A stretch of 64,000 nucleotides of DNA from an uncultured Geobacter sp. (GTDB lineage Bacteria; Desulfobacterota; Desulfuromonadia; Geobacterales; Geobacteraceae), in the NCBI GenBank assembly GCA_903915655.1, contig CAIWTU010000158.1, positions 16,095-80,094 of the forward strand. The letters run 5' to 3'. Shown here piece after piece: positions 1 to 10,965 of this stretch; within the stretch, counting starts at the first letter, position 1, and the number at the start of each line of letters is the position of its first letter. Position numbers and translations under genes: made by a program. The notes beneath the pieces were generated by a model. It was not told the origin of the DNA. It did no database searches and was given only the letters and a program-made list of their open reading frames with translations.

Positions 1-1407
1 ATATTTGGTTATCAGAAAATCGATGTCCTCTTCCAGGGCATTTTTCAGCTCCGCGCCGGTCAGATCGACCAGCACCAGGGTATTGGCAAACGGCATCACC
101 TCCAGCAGGTCACCCACCGAGATCGGTCCGGCAGGCAACCCCCTCCGGACACCACCAAAATTGAGAATCGCCACCCGGGCTTTTGGTACGGCAGCCAGCA
201 TGGAATCGGCGGCCAGCGGTCCAGGCCCGCTGTTGACCCCTGGGATAAGATCCTCTGCCGCAGTCGCCACTACTGTTTTACGAAAATTCACTAACTGTGC
301 CGAATAGGGGGTCAGGGCAGCTGCCGTTGCAGGATCTTCGCTGGCGATCCGTACCGTACCGGTAAGGTTAAAGGTCTGGATGATCTCAAGGTAGGATTGG
401 CTGGCGAAAGGGACGGCGACACCGTTGCGCGTGAAGCTGTCGGCCACCGGGATTACTGCAGCCGACCTGTAGCTGGTAATTTTCCCGAAATGATCGAAAT
501 CCAGATCAAGCCGCCCGAGGAGATCCCCCCATTGCCAGGCCTGCAGCACCAGGGATCTGCCGCCATCGGGCGATCTGACCTCGGTCGGATAGTTACCAGC
601 GGGGGTCATGCCGAGGGGAAAGAGGCGTAGCGGCTCCCCCAGCAGGGAATGGGAGTGGCCGCCGACGATAATGTCGATACCGCTCACCGCTGCCGCAAGC
701 TTCAGATCTTCGGCGTACCCGAGGTGCGAGAGGACGATAATCTTGTTAATCCCGACATCTTCCAGCGCCGCTACCTCACGCCGTGCGCAGTTCTGGGGAT
801 CAAGGAACTTCGCCTTGCCGACATCCATGGTGCTCTGCGGAGTTGTTTCGGTCGTCAATCCGATGATGGCGATCCGTTCACCATTGACCTCTCTGACGAT
901 CCGGGTCGGCACCAGCGGCGCAATAGCGGGCTCGCCGGAAAAATCGATATTTGCGGAAAGTATCGGGAAGGTGGCCCGGTGGAGATAGGACGGAATAGCC
1001 GCTGTTCCCCGGTCGAATTCGTGGTTACCAAAGGTCATCGCATCGACTCCCAGACGATTCAGAAAGTCGAACTCGACCTGGCCGTTGAACAGTGTGAAGT
1101 AGAGGGTCCCCTGCACGGCATCACCGGCATGCAAAAGGAGGAAGTTTTTGCTGGTCGCCCGCATTTCATTTACCAATGTCTGGAGACGGGCAAAACCACC
1201 TGCCCGGACGACCGTCTTCAGGCCACCAATGGTCATGACGACAGGCAGAGGCTCCATCTGGGAATGAGTATCGTTCAAGTGGGCGATGGTAAGTCTATAG
1301 AAACCCCCTGCGTCACCGCTGCTGCAGGAGTGCAGAAATAGGGCGGCAGAGAAGAGGAGTGCAGCAACGGTCTTGTGAAAAGAGGGCAAACTGTAACGAA
1401 TTTTCAC
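1..1407 (-). CDS. 5'-nucleotidase / metallophosphoesterase lipoprotein, C-terminus beyond window
   Basis: This is a periplasmic or surface nucleotidase of the UshA/5'-nucleotidase family, which hydrolyses nucleoside phosphates or cyclic nucleotides. The frame is open for 469 codons and runs off the window at base 1, so the end is missing. The GTG start is chosen because it begins a lipoprotein-like signal (hydrophobic run to Cys28, LHSC). Metal-binding motifs of the N-terminal metallophosphatase domain are visible: HLNDTH at about 43-48, GNHEFD at about 127-132 and GGHSHS at about 249-254. The C-terminal substrate domain is recognisable from NFGGVRRGLPAGP onward. The gene follows the alpha/beta hydrolase gene by 49 bases on the same strand and is probably cotranscribed with it. 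Together with the adenine deaminase upstream it suggests purine salvage from extracellular nucleotides (inference). Confidence 0.88.
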   Translation of the reverse strand, partial: MKIRYSLPSFHKTVAALLFSAALFLHSCSSGDAGGFYRLTIAHLNDTHSQMEPLPVVMTIGGLKTVVRAGGFARLQTLVNEMRATSKNFLLLHAGDAVQGTLYFTLFNGQVEFDFLNRLGVDAMTFGNHEFDRGTAAIPSYLHRATFPILSANIDFSGEPAIAPLVPTRIVREVNGERIAIIGLTTETTPQSTMDVGKAKFLDPQNCARREVAALEDVGINKIIVLSHLGYAEDLKLAAAVSGIDIIVGGHSHSLLGEPLRLFPLGMTPAGNYPTEVRSPDGGRSLVLQAWQWGDLLGRLDLDFDHFGKITSYRSAAVIPVADSFTRNGVAVPFASQSYLEIIQTFNLTGTVRIASEDPATAAALTPYSAQLVNFRKTVVATAAEDLIPGVNSGPGPLAADSMLAAVPKARVAILNFGGVRRGLPAGPISVGDLLEVMPFANTLVLVDLTGAELKNALEEDIDFLITKY

Positions 1408-2228
1408 GGCGCCACCCAGGAATAGCTCGGACGGGCAGACCGGAGTCTGCAATTTGTTATCTCTTGATAAACTCACGGATTGCCCTAGAAAATGCTTCAG
1501 GCTGTTCAAGATGTATGGAGTGTGCTGCCCTCTCAAAGACTATCGAACGGGCCCCGTTGATCGATTTAAGCCTCCTGACACTTTCCTCAGAGGGAAAGAG
1601 CCGGTCTTCGCGCCCATGAATGATCAGAGTCGGGAGCTTTATTGTCGCAATCTCCCCGGTACAGTCAAATCCGGCAATCGCCTCGACCTGCTTCCGGAAA
1701 GCCTCCGCAGACTGGGGATAAGGATAATCGACTGAATAGCTGACTGCGGCATCCAGAGCCTCGGCATCCGGCAGGAAAGAGGGGGTAAAGATCCAGGGGA
1801 AAAGACCCCGGAACCAATCTCCCCTATCCGCTCCGGCAGTCAGATCAGAGGCCCAGGCCCGGAACAGCTGGTTGTTTTCCGGGGAGTTGCGGGGGGCGGA
1901 ACCCGCAATAAGCAGACCGGACAATCTGTCCGGATATCGGAGGGCGCAGTCGAGAGCTACAAATCCGCCCATGGAGTGGCCGAGTATCTCTGCTGAAGCT
2001 ATTCCGAGATAATCAAGAAGTGCGATGCAGTCATCGCCCATTCCTGAGATGCTGATATCGACGCCGTTCTGTGTCGACCTCCCGACTCCACGGTTATCGG
2101 GTGTGATAACCAGGAAATCACGAGCAAGGTCCTGAACAACCCCCCCCCAGCTCTGCGAATCGCTCGCAAGGCCTGCGATCAGAAGGATCGGAGAACCTTT
2201 GCCATGGGTCTCAAAATAGAGAGAGGCG

Positions 2229-4318
<2,090 letters not shown>

Positions 4319-5371
4319 TCAGGAAGTGCGGTAATGCTGGCCAAAAAACTCTACTCCGCTGTTTGCAAGACAGGTCTCCACGGCAGCCATGCAGCATCCG
4401 GCCTCCTCTTCGAAAAGCCTGCGCCATTGCGCTCTGGTCATATGATATTCGGTACGCTCACCACGTGGCTGCGTCAGAAGCGATACCACCTCGGCAAGGA
4501 GGAAGAGGTCGACGCACCCAAGCGCGACATCGAGCGGGGCGTCATGGGCAAAAATGGCGTCGATTATCCCACCGTACGCCTGGTAAACCGAAAGGGAGAT
4601 TTCGGGTGAGCCAAGCGCGGAAGTATCATGGTTCGCGTCCATCTCGAAGAGAAGTATTTCACTGCTTCGCTTTGCAAGCTCCTTTACAAGAGAGCTCTTG
4701 ACCTCCCACGGCATATGGTGGATAGAAAGGGAACAGAGGGTGATATCCAGTCCATCCGGGAGTCTCAATGCAACATCCTGCGATTTACCAAGTATTTGCG
4801 TCACCTTGACACCCGGAAAAACCGTCTCCGCAGAGAGCCTGGCGATTTCGAGCATTGCGGGAAAAGGGTCTACAAGGACAATTTCCTCGATTGCGAGGAT
4901 AACACCGAGTTCTTTCAGAGAGAGGAGCAATTCCACCCCCATTGTTCCGTTTCCGCACCCCACATCCATGAATCTCACGGGGCGGTCGAAGGAAGGGAGG
5001 GTCCTGGCTGCAAATCTGTGGAATCTGCGCCGCATACCGTCAATTGATGGGACCGTGGTGAAATGGATGTATGGCCGGGGATCTTCGAACACGGTAGTCG
5101 GCATTGAAAAGGCGCCATGCCTCTGGAGAAAACCTGCCATGTATGCGCAAGCCATGTTTTCCTTCTCTTCAAGCGCACCGGCTGCCAGCCATGCCTGTGC
5201 GGATTTAACATCACCGGCAGCGGCAATGGCCGCGGCAATATGAAAACGGAGGAACGGGCGGAGCGCGGGGCGAATTTCCAGCAGTTCGACCTCAGGTGAG
5301 AGATTTCCGGAGAGCGCCTTTACGGTAAGGTCAATCGATTTCCCAAACTCATTTCTCGTCAGATGCATCAT
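4319..5371 (-). CDS. class I SAM-dependent methyltransferase
   Basis: A 350-residue protein whose central part (about 125-245) is a Rossmann-fold methyltransferase. Motif I is FMDVGCGNGTMG, motif II is EIVLVDPFPAMLEIA, and the motif IV region is LDITLCSLSIHHMPW. The first 110 residues are helical and contain no family I recognise. The substrate is unknown. A ribosome site AAGGAG stands 7-8 bases before the ATG. It lies between the deaminase gene and the permease gene on the same strand. Confidence 0.75.
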   Translation of the reverse strand: MMHLTRNEFGKSIDLTVKALSGNLSPEVELLEIRPALRPFLRFHIAAAIAAAGDVKSAQAWLAAGALEEKENMACAYMAGFLQRHGAFSMPTTVFEDPRPYIHFTTVPSIDGMRRRFHRFAARTLPSFDRPVRFMDVGCGNGTMGVELLLSLKELGVILAIEEIVLVDPFPAMLEIARLSAETVFPGVKVTQILGKSQDVALRLPDGLDITLCSLSIHHMPWEVKSSLVKELAKRSSEILLFEMDANHDTSALGSPEISLSVYQAYGGIIDAIFAHDAPLDVALGCVDLFLLAEVVSLLTQPRGERTEYHMTRAQWRRLFEEEAGCCMAAVETCLANSGVEFFGQHYRTS

Positions 5372-5424
5372 GACTTTCTCCTTTTACCCGGAATTATAGC
5401 TGACTGCAATCAAAAGAACTGTCT

Positions 5425-5447
5425 GGCCCGGATATCTCTCCCGGGCC
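5425..5447 (-). terminator. strong hairpin between permease and methyltransferase genes
   Basis: A perfect 7-bp stem (GGCCCGG / CCGGGCC) with a 9-base loop lies just after the permease gene stop. On the minus strand only a weak T-rich stretch (TTCTTTT) follows. A second small hairpin GGACC-CCC-GGTCC is adjacent. It could be a terminator or a stabilising intergenic hairpin. Confidence 0.4.
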
Positions 5448-5489
5448 GGACCGGGGGTCCTCCGACAGCAGCTGGGGCGCGGCTTAACA

Positions 5490-6701
5490 CTACTTCCAGT
5501 ACTCGGCATCGGGCAATAACTTCAGCAGACCGAACTCCTGCGCGGCCTCAAGCGCGAAGAAAATGCCGAACAACAGCAGCATTGCTACTCCGAGCAGCAT
5601 CTCTGTGCGCGTCCGCGCCTTGCGGATTGCGATGATGCTCGGGAGGATTCCGAATAGGGTCACGATGCCGAAACCTCCGGCAAAATCTATTGCCTTAAGG
5701 AAGATATCCGGATAGACCAGCGCAATAACCAATGGAGGGCCAAATGCAAGAACGCGGCTGACTGTCGGGCTGGTCCTGCCGAGATGATGCGATGAGAGAT
5801 CATCCATGAAGCCGATCAATCCCATGCCGTTGGCCAGGTAGGCGGTGGTAATCGCGATCATGGCAAAAAACATGGCAAAGATGAGGAAGCTCTGGGAGCC
5901 TATGGCCTGAGCCAGCGGAATAGTGGCCGGCAGGTTTTTCAGAAAGGCGTGCAGCAGACCGATCGGACTGTTGTCAAGGGGGAGCACGCCGATCCCGATG
6001 AGGAGCCAGGTGGCGTTCATCAGGAAACCGAGGGTCATGTCGATCAGCATGGTGCGGCTGATCACCTTCTGATTCCATTTCAGGGTCTCGCAGACGGCCG
6101 GGATGATATTGTGAAAGTGGAAGGCCGTCACAAGGATCGGAATGCCGCAGGTAAATAGCGGCCAGTTGATGTGGCTCAGGTTCTGAACTTTGATATGTCC
6201 GGCGGCCATCCAGGCAATCACCACAAATGCCACGCATTTTACCGCCACCAGCACTGCGATATATTTCTGAATAACGGCCACCTTTGCCAGTGAAATCAGG
6301 GTAACAACGACAAAGAAGGCGAGCATCAGCCAGACCGGCGGGATGGAAAGGTCAAAGAGGTTGCCGATAATGGAGGTGATTCCGGTCAGATAAGCGGTCA
6401 AGAGGCCGTAGAGGATGATCAGATTGGCCACCACCGCTACCCATTTCCCTCCTGTGCCAAGATAGGCCTGGTAGAGGCTGGGATAGTTGAAGTTGGTTTC
6501 CTGTCTCCCCACCGCCTCCCTGCTCAATATGATGGCAGAGTAATACATGGCGCTGCTTGTCACAAAGAGCCCCAGCAACGATGGGATAAATCCGGCCAGG
6601 CCGGTGTTGATCGGCAGGGCCAGTATCCCGGCGCCGATAAGGTTTCCAACAATAAGAAAACCTATGCTGATAATCTGCAGTGGTGACACCTTGTTCTCCA
6701 T
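5490..6701 (-). CDS. HAAAP-family amino acid permease (probable serine/aromatic amino acid transporter)
   Basis: A 403-residue inner-membrane protein with about 11 hydrophobic segments, of the hydroxy/aromatic amino acid permease family (TyrP, Mtr, TdcC, SdaC). The opening ISIGFLIVGNLIGAGILALP is the family signature. The gene starts 12 bases after the stop of the L-serine dehydratase gene and has its own GAGAGGAG site. Because of that neighbour I infer that it imports L-serine. The sequence alone does not exclude tyrosine or tryptophan. Confidence 0.8.
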   Translation of the reverse strand: MENKVSPLQIISIGFLIVGNLIGAGILALPINTGLAGFIPSLLGLFVTSSAMYYSAIILSREAVGRQETNFNYPSLYQAYLGTGGKWVAVVANLIILYGLLTAYLTGITSIIGNLFDLSIPPVWLMLAFFVVVTLISLAKVAVIQKYIAVLVAVKCVAFVVIAWMAAGHIKVQNLSHINWPLFTCGIPILVTAFHFHNIIPAVCETLKWNQKVISRTMLIDMTLGFLMNATWLLIGIGVLPLDNSPIGLLHAFLKNLPATIPLAQAIGSQSFLIFAMFFAMIAITTAYLANGMGLIGFMDDLSSHHLGRTSPTVSRVLAFGPPLVIALVYPDIFLKAIDFAGGFGIVTLFGILPSIIAIRKARTRTEMLLGVAMLLLFGIFFALEAAQEFGLLKLLPDAEYWK

Positions 6702-6713
6702 GAAATGCTCCTC

Positions 6714-8069
<1,356 letters not shown>

Positions 8070-8104
8070 CTGAACCTCCCTGGATGCTATATAGCGCTCT
8101 AATT

Positions 8105-8808
8105 CTAACTCGAACAGCTCCTGCAACTGCCTAGATGGCTGGTATCTTCGCTCAGATATAATCCGGTCAATGCCGTTGAAAACGACCCATAACCGGTCGA
8201 ATCTATTTGCGCCAAAGGGAGGGATGTAAAGGTGGCGGTGACCGATTTGTACGGGTCCATGGTGATGTTGCAGGGGTTTGTAACGCAGGCGCCGCTCCAG
8301 CCGGTGAATGTTGAGTTGCTGTCCGGCGTCTGGGACAGCAGTACCTCTGTTCCGGAACCGAATGCTGACTGGCAGGTATTACCTGTGCAGGCGATCCCCG
8401 CTGGAGAGCTGTTGACACTCCCGCCGCCTGTGCCGGCCAGGGTTACGGAAAGCTGATACTGCTTCAGATTAAAGGTGGCCATTACAGACTTGGCCCCGCC
8501 CAAGCTGCTGAAACTGCAGGTTGCCGCTACGTCAGTGCCGCCTGCAATGCCACCATTTTCAGCGCAATAACTCCAGCTTGCTGTTGAGCCGGTATCGGTC
8601 GTGGCGCACCGCTGATCGAGGTGAATTCGCCGATGATCACTACCCGGCAATCAGGAAGGGGGGTTATCTTTGTAACGGTTCCGGGCGTTGATAGGACCGG
8701 GGCATAGCTTTCATCCAGGGTTGTCGCGGCGCACGCGATTCCCGTGGTGAAACAGCTCAACAGTAGCATCAAGGCCGGTAACAGCTGCATAATACTTCGT
8801 TTATACAT
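8105..8808 (-). pseudogene. broken surface-protein gene (signal peptide + delta-60-like repeat + bacterial repeat domain)
   Basis: The reading frame starts at 8808 behind AGGAGGTG with a clean signal peptide (MYKRSIMQLLPALMLLLS...IACA). It continues into RVVIIGEFTSISGAPR, which resembles a delta-60 repeat. Around 8595 the meaningful frame jumps to another one, giving GSTASWSYCAENGG, then GTGGGSVNSSPAGIACTG...FTGWSGACVTNPC. That is a glycine/cysteine-rich bacterial repeat of the InlB-B/'divergent repeat' kind. Neither half makes sense alone, so I read it as one gene damaged by a frameshift and probably by internal deletion. Confidence 0.65.
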
Positions 8809-9192
8809 TGGTTCACCTCCTGCTATCGATCGTCTGTCTCACACTGAACGTTGCGCAGATAAACGGCGATTTGCTCGAAAGGGGTGACCGGCCAGCGCTT
8901 GCTTTCGGATCAGGCGTCTGTTCCCGTCACGGAAGTGGCTGGTCTCCTGGCCAGGGGCGCTGCGCAAATACGCCAGCATGCCAGGCTATTGACCACAGGT
9001 TGCTGGAATCAATACTGCTTACGGTATCATAAAATACCGTTTGTCACAATCGTTCTGATAAGTGTTCGGCGAAACAGGATGATTTCGAGGGTGAAGTTGG
9101 TCAGAGACGCCCTTCTATCTGGACGACACAGCCAGAAAAAACGGCATTCGAAATAAGCAACATGACAATTTTCCTTTGACCAGACATAATGA
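8809..9192. other. intergenic segment without recognisable gene
   Basis: About 380 bases lie between the start of the broken minus-strand gene and the collagen-like fragment on the plus strand. It contains the 5' region and ribosome site of the minus-strand gene. No convincing gene, RNA or repeat is seen, and the short frames lack ribosome sites and family similarity. Confidence 0.5.
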
Positions 9193-9216
9193 GACCGTTG
9201 TATATTTGGTCGGTTT

Positions 9217-9596
9217 TTGCTTGCCGAAATCGGTCCGCAGGGGCCGGCTGGCGCTACTGGCGCTACTGGTCCAAAAGGGGACTCGGGAACCACAAACGGA
9301 ATTACCAAAGCGGTTCACGGAACATTTGGTCCAGACGGAGCTTTCACACCAGGAAACGGCTTACCGGTACCGGCGCTTATGTCGTTTCATTTACAACCCC
9401 TTTTACCTCTGCGCCAAATTGCACGATAACTCCCTTGGGACATGTCCAGGATAGATTCGGTTATGCCGCCTGTGAATTGTCAAATCTAGCAACTACCACA
9501 GCCATCAACGTCACCTGCTGGCAATATATTCCGGGGTCGGGTTCTTATACATATCAGGCCATAGACACGCCGCTCACATTTATCTGTTTACAGTAG
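9217..9596 (+). pseudogene. C-terminal fragment of a collagen-like / tail-fibre-like surface protein, frameshifted
   Basis: The plus-strand frame begins without a proper start, at a TTG shortly after an in-frame stop. It gives collagen-type triplets (GPQGPAGATGATGPKGDSG), then TKAVHGTFGPDGAFTPGNG. At about 9361 one base is missing and the meaning continues in another frame as TGTGAYVVSFTTPFTSAPNC to a stop at 9596. Collagen triplets followed by this beta-rich tail are typical of bacterial collagen-like or fibre proteins. The N-terminus is lost and the frame is broken, so it is a remnant. Its stop codon overlaps the start of the adjacent MITE-like repeat. Confidence 0.65.
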
Positions 9597-9726
9597 AGCC
9601 TCTTGCAAAAGTCGGAATAATTGTCATTCCGGCAGGTTTCTATCCGGAATCCGGATTTTCACTGAGTGAAAAGACCGGATCCCCGATAGAGGCATTCGGG
9701 GATGACAATCATTTTGCAAGAGCCTC
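9596..9726. repeat. MITE-like repeat, copy 1 (complete, with terminal inverted repeats)
   Basis: An element of about 131 bases bounded by near-perfect inverted ends: GAGCCTCTTGCAAAA on the left, and GAGGCTCTTGCAAAA as the reverse complement of the right end (one mismatch). The interior holds CATTCCGGCAGG, a GGATCC-centred part and CCGATAGAGGCATTCGGGGA. A second, truncated copy in reverse orientation lies at 51315-51425. It has no coding capacity, so it is probably a non-autonomous mobile or REP-type element. Confidence 0.75.
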
Positions 9727-9791
9727 GGTAGAATCCAATACTTTTCGGAAAGCGACCTGCAAAACCATAAACCTTTATCTGGCGGCTACTC

Positions 9792-10927
9792 TCACTGCTT
9801 CAGGATGATGTTAAGGGCGTAAAAACCACCGTCCCGTGTTTTGGTAGCGATAGCTACATCCTTGTTAAATGAGGCCTGTCCGTGCATATCTTGATTGCCT
9901 GATTCGGTTATTGTCCCGGTCGGGCCTAGCGTAAGGGCTTGTATCTCAGCCGAAGGGGTTGTGTTGCCCATCCTATTTATAGAGGCCACGTGGGTTTGGT
10001 CTCCTGCGCTGTTGATATAACTTAGATCGTACATCCAGATCGCTGAACTTGAGCTGCTCGCAAGGCCGTGAGAACGCCATGTTCCGACCATATCTGACGG
10101 GGAGAATGTCTGTCCGGTAAGCTGGATGATCCTGAGTCCATAGACGTTGCTCCCTTGGGTTTCGGTAACGAATATCGTCTTCTTGTCCGGCGTCATCACC
10201 CCTAGGGAGGTTGCATTGTCGGTTGCCGTCTTGACCCCCTCACTGGATAGAGAGAGGGTGCTGAAATTCGCCGGCGGCAGCTCCCCGGAACTCGATGAGG
10301 TAAGGGTGGCTTGACGAGAACGATTGACCGTCCCTGCCCCATATTTCCACCCATCGGAGCTACCGCTGTTTAACATGTGGAAAACAAATGAAGCCAGACC
10401 GGTCAGGTCAGCATTGGAGAAAGTCGCGACCCCCTGTTTGACGGAGATAGAGATGACACGGGTTGTGCCAATGTTCCCGTTGCCGACGACAATCTGCTTG
10501 TAGAATAATAGAGGTTGTAAGAGGTTGCGCCCGAGACCTAGCTCCAGGATATGGCAGCCTGTCCGTTCGCCGAAATCGCCGAAAGAGCAGTGGGAGCAGC
10601 AGGTGCGGACTGAATCGGGGTGACGATGACCTGGTTCGACTCTACACTCTCGCCGTTGGCGCTGACAGCGGTCACCACCAGGTAATAGGGGGTGCCATTG
10701 GTGAGGTCGGTGACGGTTAGCGACGTACTGGACGTACCGGTCACCTTTGTCCCGGTTCCCCTGGTAACCCGGGTAGCAGTTGAGTAGTATACATTGTATG
10801 AAGTGGCCCCGAGAACAGTACTACAGGACAAACCGACCTGGCCATTCCCCGGTGTTGCAATCAGATTGGAAGGGGCTGCTGTTGGCGACGGTACTGATTG
10901 TCCTATGGCAAGGTTCTCCACGGTCAA
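9792..10927 (-). pseudogene. broken fibronectin type III surface protein gene
   Basis: The 5' part (10538-10927) encodes a fibronectin type III domain (APSNLIATPGNGQVGLSC ... TPYYLVVTAVSANGESVESN) and the opening of a second one, NGQAAISWS. It is then stopped by TAG, after which VSGATSYNLYYS continues in the same frame as expected for FN3. About 40 bases further the sense moves to another frame (QIVVGNGNIGTTRVISISV...) and reads through to 9792 as an unrecognised beta-rich domain. No good start exists: only a TTG without a ribosome site, just after the SLBB gene. It is therefore a nonsense-mutated, frameshifted and N-terminally truncated gene. Confidence 0.65.
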
Positions 10928-10965
10928 GCTGCCGCTACAAAGAATAACAGGGAAGTCAAGAAGAC

